DNA of 64,000 nt, from assembly GCA_014607495.2 (NCBI GenBank), contig CP053163.1, positions 4,382,716 through 4,446,715 on the forward strand, written 5' to 3'. Each line of letters opens with the position of its first letter. Position 1 is the first letter of the stretch. The position numbers and the translations under genes are program-made. Positions 51,831-63,099 of this stretch are shown piece after piece. The notes under the pieces were generated by a model. The model was not told the DNA's origin. It did not search any database and saw only the letters and a program-made list of their open reading frames with translations. This DNA is from Carposina sasakii (Eukaryota; Arthropoda; Insecta; Lepidoptera; Carposinidae).

Positions 51831-51908
51831 GACCCGGTAGCTCAGTTTAAAAGCTTAGAGCGAAGCACGGAATGTGAGAGGTCGTGAGTTCAAGTCTCAC
51901 TCGGGTGA
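51831..51908 (+). pseudogene. tRNA-like sequence, copy 2
   Basis: Same core as copy 1 but the D loop has five extra bases (AGTTTAAAAGCTTA) that break box A; acceptor and T stems are kept exactly. Confidence 0.65.
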
Positions 51909-52004
51909 TTTTTTTTAATTTCTTAATATTATTTCAAATATTAAAATGTTTCGTACTAATAACTTTCGCTGTCTCTATAATAAAGCTAACACATAGGTAC
52001 ATCA

Positions 52005-52090
52005 GGCTATTGCAGTCCACAGTTGGACGTAGGACTTTCCTAGAGCACGCCGCAAGGCTCGATCTCCCGTTTTCATTCAGTTACTACCAG
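52005..52090 (-). repeat. LINE tail fragment, GCAGTCCACAGTTGGACG type
   Basis: 'ctattgcagtccacagttgg', 'acgtaggactttcctagagc' and 'ctcgatctcccgttttcatt' match the tail of the LINE at 62080. Confidence 0.6.
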
Positions 52091-52099
52091 CCGCCCTCT

Positions 52100-52745
52100 T
52101 CAAAGAAAATAAAACTAATTCGCAGACAAAAATAATAAAAAACACGGTGGATGTTTGTAAGGCAGCATGAAGCATGTAAGGGGAAACAAACCAATCATCC
52201 AGTAATAATAATCTCAGAAAAGGGATCACAAAAGAGATTTCCAACATTTTCTGATTCAATCCAAACATCCCCTTTAATTAGCATGAAACACGCTTGCCTA
52301 AACAAAAGCAAGAAAACGCGCTCTTTAATAATAAAAAGGCTCGTAATAAAACCTTTTTGGAATGTACTTATGATAAAACCTCTTTGGAATGTACTGCGTC
52401 ACCTAACAAGCCTGACACTGCACAAATTACGAGCACACAAAGAAAAGGTCGGCTTGTGTCAGAGCACGGATAATATCTGGTTTAATCTTCGTCCAAACAC
52501 AGGAAGAAAGGTGACGCAATTTTCTGGTATAGCGGAAGTAAACGGAAGCTTCTACGGGGGTAGGTACGGGCTTTTTTACGTTCCGTAACGTAAATGTCGG
52601 TACTGACCGACGTCACGCGGTGTGATGCATTTGCAACGAGCATGTTACGCGATACGGCCGTGTACCAAAATTTGTGAACCTAAAAGCGGCTCGTTGCTCG
52701 CTAGTAGTTGTATCGCATAAATGCTCGCCGTGTAACATAATTACA
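52100..52745. other. Non-coding stretch with a spurious 145-codon ORF
   Basis: The ORF 52151-52588 contains a 28 bp near-tandem repeat (AAACCTTTTTGGAATGTACT / AAACCTCTTTGGAATGTACT) and no known domain. 52600-52740 is CpG-richer (GACCGACGTCACGCGGTGTG) without an ORF. Confidence 0.4.
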
Positions 52746-52751
52746 TAATAT

Positions 52752-52995
52752 ATAGCATGTTTTTTCGCTGTCGCCATTTACGAGGGGTACATAATCTGGA
52801 CAACAAATAAAGTAAGTTTTTGGCAAAAAAATTGCTGAGTAACGATTTGATTTTTTTGATAATTTTTTTTATTTACTTGATCACGCGATATGTATCGTGT
52901 CCATTGTATGTTTTAGTTTTTTTATAGGTAGATTTTAATTTTCTTTTTCGTTATAAACTTTTGTTACACGCGTCTACCTGCTTTTACTACACTAC
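52752..52995 (-). repeat. MITE family K, diverged copy
   Basis: 'atgttttttcgctgtcgcca', 'aataaagtaagtttttggca' and 'gttacacgcgtctacctgc' follow the order of the copy at 55634. Confidence 0.5.
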
Positions 52996-53585
52996 TACAT
53001 TACCGGGCGGATTTTAGTCGGCATTAATTCTCACAATAAGATCATAAGCAGTATATTGTGTTTTTTTCCATATTTTTCCACAAACTGAAAATATTCTAAA
53101 TGGGATGAGAATATATCTGAAGGCAAAAACAAAAAGTAGTCTTCTCGTAAAAATATATATTAGGGTACCTACTTCATTTACGCTCTTCACAGATGTAAAT
53201 TCGGAATTGACAAAATACGAACAACAAACACGTAGAGAACTTGTGAAATTGAAACGAAAAGAACAGGATAGCCATAGTGCATTTCTTTGATACGTAAAAC
53301 GTGAGAGAAGAGGACAGCGTGATGAAACTAATATCCGCCGTAATCTGACATCTAGTGGAGCACAATATTAGGAGACTAGAGTAAAGAGCTCTTTGTGCAG
53401 CGGACAAGTTAATAGTCGCCTGGAATTTTGAGAGATCTGACGGTACAACGATATTTCTTTGTATAAATACTTTTTTACCCCAACAGAGAATATATTTCGC
53501 GTCTTCTCCTAATCATAACTTGGTATTTAAGGAATATGAGCCGTCAGTCACATGAAACACTTTCGATAAATTCAACGTACTTGTA

Positions 53586-53822
53586 CTAGTAGTGGACGCC
53601 CGCGATTACGTCCGCGTGGACTGCAGAAAAAATAAAGTGTCGAAATTTTTCAAGATAAAAATATTTTCCCGGGATAAAAGGGAGCCTATGTGTTAATCCA
53701 GGGTCTCAGCTGACTCCATACAAAATTTTATTAAAATCGCTCCAGCCGTATTTACGTGAAAGAGTAACAAACATCCATCCATCCATAGTCATAAACTTTC
53801 GCGTTTATAATATTAGTAGGAT
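53586..53822 (-). mobile_element. Non-autonomous Helitron-like repeat, minus strand
   Basis: Plus strand begins AGTAGTGGACGCCCGCGATT (3' end) and finishes TTCGCGTTTATAATATTAGT (5' start), with CATCCATCCATCC and TATTTTCCCGGGATAAAAGG between. Confidence 0.6.
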
Positions 53823-53828
53823 ACCTAC

Positions 53829-54145
53829 CACTGGCGGCTCGTCCTAAGGAGCGCTCGTGCAGTGCATTCCCACCCACGAAGATTACATAGGCAATCTATA
53901 TTTCTCTATATTTGTAACTATCTTTCAATTCTACTATGTTTATACAATAGTGTCTACGCGTTCGTCTCAAGTAAGTTGTAATCTTATGTATCGAGTGGAG
54001 CGCTAGCGATCGCGCTCCAATGAAACGTAATTTGGTACGATTCCTAGTACAGTATTCAATGAGTGCGAAAGAAACATACCGACATAGGCCGGCGCGTGAA
54101 ACAGAAGATTTCGTATTAAATATTAGCCTTATCTGGAGCGCCGCT
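53829..54145 (-). mobile_element. Truncated hAT element, second copy
   Basis: CACTGGCGGCTCGTCCTAAG ... 'gcgatcgcgctccaatgaaa', 'cctagtacagtattcaatga', 'cgtgaaacagaagatttcgt' ... CTGGAGCGCCGCTC match the inverse of 25084 to about 24700; the far end is lost. Confidence 0.65.
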
Positions 54146-54149
54146 CACA

Positions 54150-54980
54150 TTAATTCGTAGTGTGCGTATGCGGCCACTAGATGTCGCTTAGTCCGAGTTA
54201 GAACGCGTTATGGTTGCCTTTAATGTGTTTCATTAGGTCCTCTGAATTTTATTAAGAGTGAGGATTTTGCTCATTATGACAGAGATGTGAATTCCCATCC
54301 AAAAATACCAGGAGGAAATTTTAACTTACGAATAGTAACGCCTGATACAATATAAATACCTAACGGTACTATATATTACTTATCTGAAATTTTCTATTGT
54401 TTACGTTAATGACAATAGCGGCTAGTTACATAACACTAACAAAGCAATTAGTAGTCATGAGATTATCAAGTCCAGATATAAAATATCTGCTTCAAATTAG
54501 TATTTTTTTCAGTGCTGGCCTACATTACAAAGAACATAATAATGTGACGACATCCACCTACTCAAAATTAATTCCGTTTTGTAGCTGTTCGGCGAAATGT
54601 GGGCGTGTAATTATTTTAGCGAAATGTTTTCGAACGTGAGGCAGTAAATACGTTCGCCAGCTTTTGATGTTTACTTTTAAAGCTTAAACTTCGCTCGGGG
54701 GCTTCCGTGTTCATTTTTGCCACTCATATTTATGTTTATAATGACGAATCATGTTTACGTTCAGTAATATTTACTCGTGTAGGAAAAAACTTAGAAGAAG
54801 TAAGGCTGCCTTTCCACCAAAGATATGCTACTTTTGCTAGGAATAGCGTTTGATCTTAAACCAAAACATCAAAACTCAAATAATTTATTCGACCTTTCAA
54901 ACTTATTTGTCGATTGTCATTTTTTATATGTTGCTTTCTATATTCACAACTTAAAATGAAACCGCTTTCAAACAAAAAAA
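54150..54980. other. Non-coding stretch, no gene seen
   Basis: 54310-54350 (ACTTACGAATAGTAACGCCT) resembles 13222-13250, a short dispersed scrap. No gene. Confidence 0.4.
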
Positions 54981-54984
54981 AAAT

Positions 54985-55075
54985 CATACATACATATAAT
55001 ACTACCTTTATCCCTTACGAAGTAGGCATAGTACCAAGGGCCGATAGAACCACTTCTGACCAATTTTGAGGTTAA
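54985..55075 (-). repeat. LINE 3' tail, (CATA)n type
   Basis: 'tacatacatataatactacc', 'ctttatcccttacgaagtag' and 'caagggccgatagaaccact'. Confidence 0.5.
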
Positions 55076-55633
55076 AGCCCATTTAATCTAGTCACAGGAT
55101 TCCCGATACAATTTGGCGCGGAAAGCAAACATTGCGTATAATCAAATCAAAAATTAATTTCCTTCGAGTAATATCTAACACTGTCATATAACTCAAAACA
55201 ATATAGCTTGGATAATGTTTTTCCGTTAAAAATAAAAGATTGTTAGAATATAAAGGTTTTGTTCTTTAGATGCACAGGGTTACAGTTACACGGTCATAGA
55301 AAACCAAATGCCCTTTTGTTTCTTTCACGTAAAATCTACCGTACAGGTTTTTTCGTAGTCCACGCTTGTGGAATCGCGTGAAAAAACAAGTTTATAACCA
55401 TACTTCGCAAATGCAGTTTCGCAAAGCATAATTTCATTTAAATTAATACAAACTTCACCCTTCAAAGGTAAATGCGGCTTAAAGGAGTAAACCTCTCAAT
55501 TTGCCGATACAAGTGTCGGCTGCCGAGCCAGATTAGCTTTCTCGCGGATTTGCATACTTATTCACGATACGAACAACAGAGTAGATATAGTGAGGAGGTG
55601 GCTTAATAACGGTTTTTCAAAGTAACGGTGCGG

Positions 55634-56028
55634 TGTACAGGATGTTTTTTCGTTGCCACCCTTATCGAAGGGTACGTACTCTATACTTACATCAAATAAA
55701 GTAAGTTTATGCTAAAAAAAATGCTGGGAAAAGATGTAAATTTTTTTGAAAAAAAAATTTATTACTTACTAGGGCAAAATTTACAGTGTCCAGTGTTTAT
55801 GCTTGTTTTTTCATAGACAGATATTAATTATTTCTCGTTAAAAAATCTCGCTACACGCGTCAACGTGCATTTATGCAGAAAAACGCAGTCTATTTACTCA
55901 ACTTTGGACCCTAATATTATGGAAACCAGACACTTCCCAGGTATGCTTCCATGGAGAAAAGTGATTCTGATGATGAGGAGATTCCATACTTTTCGGGAAT
56001 CTTGACGACCAAAAATCACCTTATATAC
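55634..56028 (-). mobile_element. MITE family K, copy 5 (inverted)
   Basis: Starts GTACAGGATGTTTTTTCGTT and ends GACGACCAAAAATCACCTTA; 'tcccaggtatgcttccatgg' is the complement of the shared core. Confidence 0.7.
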
Positions 56029-56029
56029 T

Positions 56030-56225
56030 CTCATCATCTTGCTGCCCTTATCCCATTATTTATGGTGTCGGCGCAATAAAATATGGTTTCTATCGATACT
56101 CATACTGTGATAAATTTGGCGCTTGCTTCACGGCCGCGTGCCTGTCTGATGCCAACCTTTCTCGGGTATAGCTATGTAAATGTTTGTAGAAAATTCGTAC
56201 ATGAAATAAATTAAGTGGTGCATGT
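56030..56225 (-). repeat. RTE-type SINE body and tail
   Basis: 'catcatcttgctgcccttat', 'atggtgtcggcgcaataaaa', 'acggccgcgtgcctgtctga' and 'ttcgtacatgaaataaatta' as in 21851-22040; the tRNA-like head is missing. Confidence 0.55.
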
Positions 56226-56229
56226 CTAC

Positions 56230-57885
56230 ATCTCAACCCAACATATTTTCAACTCAATACGCAAAAACATACTTAAAAAATAAACATTGATTGTCTGTTA
56301 TACTCTGTATAGTATAAATTATACAATTGAACATTACATATACTCGTAGGTAGTTCGTGGTATCGACAGACATCCCGCCTCCGTGTACCAGAATTTGTAC
56401 GATACAGTGCTCTTAAGACTTTAGGGTAGAAATTCTCGAGTGAATTGTGGTCCCTGTTAACCGTCTCGAGGAAACTGTGGAAACAGCTTAATTTGTTGCG
56501 TCTTTATGAAAAAGTTTATCTTTATGTTATCTTGTACATTGTACTTTTAACCGACTTTAAGGGTTGATAGTATTGTTGTGGTCTGATTCTAGATTGTTTT
56601 CGGTTATTTGTCCCCACCACAGGAAACAAAATATGAAATAAAAAAAGTTTACAAATAAAAAAAAAAAAATTTTTTCTTTACATACTTGTGTTAGGGTCAC
56701 AGGATTAAACAAACCTATCAAACATCTGATTTGGTTAAGTAGATTCGGAACAAATTGGCTGTAACAGACGGATTGTAGATGATACTATATTTTTTTTTAT
56801 TAAAATCACCATCAAGATGGTAGATCCTACGTTGACGATCAAAAAACATGTGTATGACAGCATGACTATCCTATCAAATAGTTCAAAGAAAGGTAATTTA
56901 TAATCACGAAGACAGAAGCCCCTTAGTAATCTACTTTCACAAAGGTTTTCTGGCCCCAAGTTGGGCAACTCAGTAAATATCCTGGGGCATAGTCTTTTAT
57001 ACCCAAATTATCTTTGATTTCTATTATAAAGTCAAATGGCGAAAATATTTACTTATCCTAATTTGGCTCATAAATAATTTATAGATTGTGGCTACGAATA
57101 AAAATTTGATTTATGAAAATTTTAATGGAATTGTGCTTAATAAAATTGATATTGAAATTATTGGTTCTCATGTCTTCACGCTCAATTCCTAAATTATGTA
57201 CCTAATTTTTGTCCTAAGTAAACGTTATTTAGGTTAGGTAGGTATATAAAGGAATTACTATATGTTAAAATATGTATAAATTCGAAAACAGCCATACTAA
57301 TAGTAGAAACGTGAAGTTAGGACCGCGGTTTGCTTTTGTGACGTACAATTATTAGGGGTTAAGATATTTTTCTTCTATTTTTTTTATCAAAATCGGAATT
57401 AATACGCTTATTTTAAAATGCATTAGATAGCTGTTGTATTATTTTCCAAAATTATGTTTTAAAGGGACGAATTTGCTGGCAGAAAGCTTGATACTTATAG
57501 TGGGAAAAAAATATAAAAAATTATATCTAAATCTTATAGGAAAGAGTTTTTTAAATAGTTTCCATCGCACAAAATCCCAGCAAATTGGCCCAAAGTAGTT
57601 TCAAGGATAAAGAAATATGCTATCTACTTTTGGCCCAAAGGGAAACATCGTTCTAGTTCTGTCGCTAAAAGTAAATAATAATAAGGCAGAAAAGGGGACG
57701 CCACAATTCCTTTTTAAAACGGAACCTGAGTAAAATGTGGCTCATGAAGTGCACAGAGTATGTTCTTGTAGTAACAGAAATAGTTACATACTGTTTGAGA
57801 ATACGGCCTAAGTATATATTTTGCAAGAAAATATACAGCGTATATAAAAGAGGTATGTTAAGTGGAAAGCTATGTATATATCCTC
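56230..57885. other. Long non-coding stretch, no gene seen
   Basis: AT-rich with poly-A/T runs; no recognised repeat. ORFs of 77-80 codons on the minus strand show no family signature. Confidence 0.4.
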
Positions 57886-57892
57886 TTATACA

Positions 57893-58265
57893 GGTGTAAA
57901 AAGACAATTATGTTTTTTAATACCTCGTATTCTTTGTAAGGTTATGATCATTTTCTTCTATGGAACCAACCCTGGGAAACGACAAAAAAAATATGAAAAA
58001 TACTGTAATTTTATTGCAAGCAATGTAGGTATTCGTTTTATGCGCAAAGTACAATGTACCTACAAAACTAACATTTTGACATGATATTCTTTGAAAAAAA
58101 TGTTTGTTAACCGATTTTAAATAGACAAAATGATAATATTAATGTAACTTTGGATCTCAATATCTTGGAAACCCGTGGTTTCCCAGGGGTGCTTCCATTG
58201 AAAAATTGATCGTGATGTTATTAAGAATACGAGGTATTAAAAGAACAAAGTTGTCTTTTTACACC
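57893..58265. mobile_element. 373 bp MITE, GGTGTAAAAAGACAA ends
   Basis: GGTGTAAAAAGACAATTATG and the complement of GTTGTCTTTTTACACC are its ends; TTTTTTAATACCTCGTATTC pairs with GAATACGAGGTATTAAAAGA; inner words 'ttctatggaaccaaccctgg' and 'cccaggggtgcttccattga' are also complementary in part. Confidence 0.65.
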
Positions 58266-58529
58266 CAGGAGCTATCCTAATTTGAGACCCATATCACATG
58301 TTTATTTTCCAGATACTTGGCATGGAGAAATTCCTGAACAATACAGGAATGTGAAAAATATGGAAAAATAAACATGTGATTATGGGTCTAAAATTATTTG
58401 CCCTAGCCATTTTCATAGTTTACTTTTCTGTTATTTAAATAAACCCGTAACTTTATTGAAATGCCACTAACTAAAGTTAAAATGAAGAGAGCTAACCGCT
58501 TTCATATATCCGATAGCATTAAATTCTAT

Positions 58530-58690
58530 ACTAGCGACCCGCCTCGGTTTCGCAAGGGTGCAGTGCTGATACTATATAGGTACATATAAACCTTCCTCGT
58601 GAATAACTGTATCTATTAAAATAAAACCGCATCAAAATCCGTTCCCTAGTTTGAAGATCTAAGCATACATAGGGACGGACAGACAGCGGC
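58530..58690 (-). repeat. Helitron-like repeat, CTAGCGACCCGCC type, fragment
   Basis: 'actagcgacccgcctcggtt' to 'acatagggacggacagacag'; an inverted partner copy is at 60360-60550 and a short one at 26836. Confidence 0.5.
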
Positions 58691-58793
58691 AAGCGACTTT
58701 GCTTCATAATATGTAGTGACGATTCCATAAAATATGTAGTTTCACGACATAACATAATTTCCAGGATTTTAAACTTACGCATTATGAACAACA

Positions 58794-59094
58794 TCTATAC
58801 ATATAATAAAAATGTAACGGATCGATGACTGTACATGGAAGATATATGAGAAAAAATATTATAGGAGACATTTATCAACGCAATAGAACCAAAAAAAATG
58901 ATTTTTGGAATTTTTGTCTGTTTGTCGGTTTGTCTGTGCATTTGTGCACGCTAATCTCGGAAACGGCTGAACCGATTTCGATGCGGTTTTCATTTCATTT
59001 ACTTTTTATCCCGGGAAAATGTTTTTATCCCGGATAATTTCGACATTTTGTTTTTTCTGTAGTCCACGCGGACGGAGTCGCGGGCGGCCACTAG
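58794..59094 (+). mobile_element. Full-length non-autonomous Helitron-like repeat (301 bp)
   Basis: TCTATACATATAATAAAAAT directly after an A, 'gaaacggctgaaccgatttc', TATCCCGGGAAAATGTTTTT, then CGCGGACGGAGTCGCGGGC and CACTAG directly before a T: insertion between A and T with no duplication, as expected for Helitrons. Confidence 0.7.
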
Positions 59095-59289
59095 TGTTAC
59101 ATAAGTTTGTACCATAAGTGCTAAAGCAGTGTCGATTTATCTTTCCATTTTGTGGGAAAAGGTTTAGGTAACACTTTTAGTTATAATTTTTGCTGTAAGG
59201 GTACGTATCTACAGGTAAGTAAACACATAGTTGTCAGTTGAGTGTGACAGAAGTGACAGATGTGACAGGTTAAATACAATACTACACAC

Positions 59290-59405
59290 GACCGTGTTCC
59301 CAAAAGGGGTAGCCAGAACTACAGAGTCTTAAAGGAGATCCCACAGCCCCGTTTAGCCTACTGAGGCCAGATGTAAAAGATCAGTGACAAGCTGCAAGTT
59401 CCGAA
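59290..59405 (+). repeat. Dispersed GGGGTAGCC short repeat, 5' part
   Basis: 'gaccgtgttcccaaaagggg', 'tagccagaactacagagtct' and 'gatcccacagccccgtttag'. Confidence 0.5.
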
Positions 59406-59764
59406 GGAATTTTTGAACTTTTCAATGGTGTTTTCAAATTTTTTACTTCCTTTTAACACATAATTAGGTCTAGGTAAGTCAAAAGGGTAGCCGATTAGAA
59501 ACCTATTTGTTAAATATTTTTAAAAATGTTTGCTTTGGCAGATGTGATATCTAATCGGTCATAGGTCACTTTTTAAAGACGGTAGTAACTATATTATGAT
59601 ATACTTATTTAATTACCTTAGAATATTCATCACACGTTTATAAAGAGATAAGGCCATGTTATTAGATGAGTTTATGTAAATTATTGTAATTTAACTAAGT
59701 TGCCTGACACAAATACTGAGCAGTTTAGTTTTATAATAACTAATATTTCCGTGTGATGTTTTAC

Positions 59765-59950
59765 CGTATGGTGTGGTGTCGGCAGAGTAGAATATCAGAG
59801 TAGTGGGTATCGTAAGAGGTAAAGGATTTCCGGGAGGTGGGCCAAGTGGCAACATAGTCCGAAAATCACATTGCGGTCACCGCCTGCCCAGCGTGATGTG
59901 CCCTGGGGGAGTCCTATGCCCAGCAGTGGACTACAATAGGCTGATGTATA
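59765..59950 (+). repeat. SINE/LINE-tail repeat with internal deletions
   Basis: 'ggtgtggtgtcggcagagta', 'aaggatttccgggaggtggg' and 'gcccagcagtggactacaat'. Confidence 0.55.
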
Positions 59951-60359
59951 TGCTTGTACTAATAATTATAAATGAGAAACTAAAAGAGACAGAATATTAT
60001 CTTCCGTTTATAACAACAAAACATTTCATTTCTATATCTATCTACGAGTATATAAATAGAATTTTAAAACAAAATGGCCACTTATACGTCGAAATGGCGA
60101 CTAATATCTCAAATAGTCGCATTCTGGACGGATTATAAGCGTTAATTTGGATTTATTTTCTCATTCGACGAGACTTGAGACTATTTATTATAATTTCACC
60201 GAAACTGTTTAGAAGTTATATGTTATTATGCCTTAAAATATAGCGGTGGCACTTTTTAATTAAATACAGTTCATTCATTCTACAGTTTATTTAAGAAAAG
60301 ATATAAAAAGCAATACCTTCTCTAGAGGGGCTTTGACTTTGTAACTGTAGGTAAATAAT

Positions 60360-60550
60360 TACCAAAATCATAACATAGTACCTACAAAACAAAGTCGCTT
60401 CCCGCTGTCCCTATGTATGCTTAGATCTTTCAAACCACGCAACGGATTTTATAGCGGGGTTTTGAAATATATTGAATGAATCAAGGGTAAGGTTTATATG
60501 TACAGTATCAACATTGCTTCCGTGCGAAGCCGGGGCGGGTCGCTAGTAGT
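60360..60550 (+). repeat. Helitron-like repeat ending GGGGCGGGTCGCTAG
   Basis: 'aagtcgcttcccgctgtccc' through 'ttccgtgcgaagccggggcg' to CTAGTAG; inverse of 58530-58690. Confidence 0.55.
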
Positions 60551-60559
60551 TTACTATAT

Positions 60560-61770
60560 TCTCTTTCGGAGTAGGTACCTAAACTTCGAATCACATTTGT
60601 ACCATTTTGTAAGGAAAAAAGTTTAACAGTGACTGTTTCTTCTGCGCTCGTGGCAGGAAAAGACAAATCTATATGAGTACTAGCTGTTGCTCGCGGCTGC
60701 ACTCGCGTGGATGTTGCTTATTGCGTGGAAGTGGTATTAAAATAGTTTACGATTATTATCGGATCTACCGAATATATATTACTGTATATTGTTCGTTTAT
60801 CTGTCTAGCCGTTTCGGAGGTGTTTGGTAATAAACACCGCGATATCACAATTTTATAATTAAATTAGTTATCTTGATTTGCTGTTTGTAAAAATGCTGTT
60901 TATAATCTCGGATATAAAAATCGGATAAAAACGAGACATGCCGCCAGTGTGGCGCCTATGGCTTGACATCAAAACGCTATTCGTATAAAAATAATTGGAC
61001 AAGGAAACTATCGACAATACTCAATTATTCTTCTCTATATTTCCGGACGGGGCGCAGCGTTTCATAATATATATATTATAATATAATATAGGACGTACAT
61101 TTTTAGTGTACACAATACTCAATCATTTATTGCATTCATATATAGTTAAATTTTGTAGCTCTAGTTTTTTTTTACGTAGGTTTAGTTATTATTGTAAATA
61201 ATTATAGATAAATAAATGTTACCATTATTAATTCCATGTATTCGTTTGATGTGCAAAGTACAAATGTACCGTCTACATTTTTATTTATTTATTTATTACA
61301 TATATATTTTTTTTACAATTAGCTAGGCAAACATTTTACCGCCATCGTGCCTGATTATCATGTACTTCCTGTAGTAGGTAGTATTTTTATTATATTTTAT
61401 TCATTTTTAATTTTAAGTCACGATTGGATTAATATTTTTGTATAGGTAAGTACTACGGAAAGGAAAGATAGCAAATCAAAATGTCAATGTAATTAAGTAA
61501 GTAATTAAATTCTATTATTGTACTTGTTCAAATGTCCATAATTTATAAGTTAAGTATATTGTTTTATTATTTATTAGTGAGTTAGAATTAATTAGTTTAT
61601 TATTTGTCCATGAAATGCGTCAAATTTTATCCCGTGTATCATAGCAGTTTCATTTAAACGTAATTAGTAGCAAACATCAGTGCTTTAGACTTAAATATAA
61701 TGCTCCAATATTCATATTTAATTACTAAAATAATTAATTAGTAATAGTAGTTCATTAACTACTTTATTCA
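60560..61770. other. AT-rich stretch, no gene seen
   Basis: A Helitron-like 3' scrap at 60676-60715 (ACTAGCTGTTGCTCGCGGCT); otherwise low-complexity A/T with TTTATTTATTTATT runs. Confidence 0.4.
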
Positions 61771-61774
61771 TCAT

Positions 61775-61860
61775 CATATTCCTGCCCTTATCCCATTATT
61801 TTATGGGGTCGGCACAACATGGTTTCTTTCGAAACTCACATTGCCAAAATTTTGGCATCT
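61775..61860 (-). repeat. RTE-type tail fragment
   Basis: 'catattcctgcccttatccc', 'attattttatggggtcggca', 'catggtttctttcgaaactc'. Confidence 0.6.
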
Positions 61861-61917
61861 GTTTTTATTATTTAATAAAAAAAGGATATAAAACACAACA
61901 CTTAAGTTTATAATACA

Positions 61918-61992
61918 TATCCGCATCCGCATACGCATCCGCGGATGTGAGCCTCTTAAAATCCGAATGCGCATCCGCATCCGCGGATGTGG
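61918..61992. repeat. Imperfect ATCCGC tandem repeat
   Basis: 'atccgcatccgcatacgcat' and 'gcgcatccgcatccgcggat' repeat a 6-base unit in two blocks separated by 'gtgagcctcttaaaatccga'. Confidence 0.6.
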
Positions 61993-62074
61993 AAAAAAGT
62001 GGATCCGCAACACCCCTGTATGATACTATAGTTCCGGCTATCCCATTTCAGGAACACAGCCATGTGTATCATCG

Positions 62075-62330
62075 TCATCGTCAGCCTATTGCAGTCCACT
62101 GTTGGACGTAGGCCTTCTCCAGTGGCTCGCCACATGGCTCGATCTCCCGTTTTTGCCATCCAGTCACTACCAGCCGTCTTCTTCAAGTCATCGGTCCATC
62201 TGGGCGGAGGGCGCCCAACGCTACGCTTGCCGAGGCGCGGTCTCCATTCAAAAACCCGTTTACTCCACCGTCCATCGGTTCTACGACAGATATGGCCGAC
62301 CCACTGCCACTTCAATCTGCTACATTTCGA
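62075..62330 (-). pseudogene. RTE-like LINE, C-terminal fragment
   Basis: Minus-strand frame from 62315: MKWQWVGHICRRTDGRWSKR, then FEWRPRLGKRSVGRPPPRWT, DDLKKTAGSDWMAKTGDRAM and WRATGEGLRPTVDCNRL. This is the conserved end of RTE-type LINE ORFs (WxGH, GRPPxRWxDD, DRxxW), followed by the tail GCAGTCCACTGTTGGACGTA (complement). The family's final EAYVQQWT-type block is frameshifted. The frame runs on into the ATCCGC repeat, which is not part of the protein. Confidence 0.8.
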
Positions 62331-62674
62331 GGCTATGTCTGTTTGTGTATATGTGTATGTAATTTTATTTAAAACTGCACTGGATGGATCCCAAGCAAAG
62401 AATTTAATTTTATTTCTACCTATCTACCAAATACATAGTATCCAATAGGAAAGATTAGAATACCCGTAGTTATCCGTAAATTCCCGAAATCCCTAGCGCT
62501 CGGTAAGGAACGAACTATGCTTTGCCCCAAGAGCATTCTTAGTGCCACACTCAAACGTTATTGCTACTTAAGCATCTGTTAAAGGCTTTAACCGATTTTA
62601 ACAGTAATATCACTGCGTATAATAAAGAACGTCGCTTCCCACCGTATGTCTCTAAATACTTATGCTTTGATATA

Positions 62675-63095
62675 CACATGGGGTAGCCAAAATGGGGTAG
62701 CTAGAACTGCAGGGTCATAAAGATCATTCCATAGCCAAGACAGATCAATAAAAAACAGTGATAAATGAGAGATAAATTATTAGCCCATGGGTATCGTACG
62801 AGGCGATGAAGGGTTTCCGGGATAACATAGTCCAAAATACAAACTGCGGTCACCAACCCGCCTGACCAGCGTGGTGACTATAGGTTATAAACCCCCCATG
62901 GCAGTCCACAGCCTTGTGGGGGGAGGCCTACGTCCAGCAGTGGACTGCAATAGGCTGATGGCGATGACGATGACGAAATGATTAGTGACAAGTATAGCTT
63001 TATCGGCTGAGAGAATGGTTAAGTTCCTTTGTCGACTCCAACGACATGCCCGGAAGGAGAAGCTGCTGATGTATTCTAGTGAAGTGTAGGTCTGA
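62675..63095 (+). repeat. GGGGTAGCC short repeat interrupted by a LINE-tail repeat
   Basis: 62675-62784 ('ggggtagctagaactgcagg') and 62980-63095 ('gtcgactccaacgacatgcc', 'gatgtattctagtgaagtgt') are one repeat; 62785-62979 ('catgggtatcgtacgaggcg' to 'gactgcaataggctgatggc') is an inserted copy of the 35510 family, bordered by ATTAG on both sides. Confidence 0.65.
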
Positions 63096-63099
63096 AGGA

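Larger units (their letters stand above)
51501..51946 (+). repeat. Direct duplication of a ~185 bp tRNA-like unit
   Basis: Copy 1 (51501-51682) and copy 2 (51760-51946) share 5' flank (GAAAAATAACGTTG.CAATAA, GTAAAAGTGTAA, CCGAGTTAA), the tRNA-like core and the 3' flank (TTTCTTAATATTATTTC.AA). The units are 259 bp apart with 78 bp between them. So the flanks were duplicated along with the core. Confidence 0.8.

Noticed and set aside
51572..51908. Two functional tRNA genes
   Set aside because: Anticodon arm does not pair, U33 is missing and the second copy has a broken box A, so they were called tRNA-like sequences instead.
52151..52588. 145-codon plus-strand ORF
   Set aside because: Contains a near-tandem 28 bp repeat and no family signature; the start region overlaps a LINE tail border.
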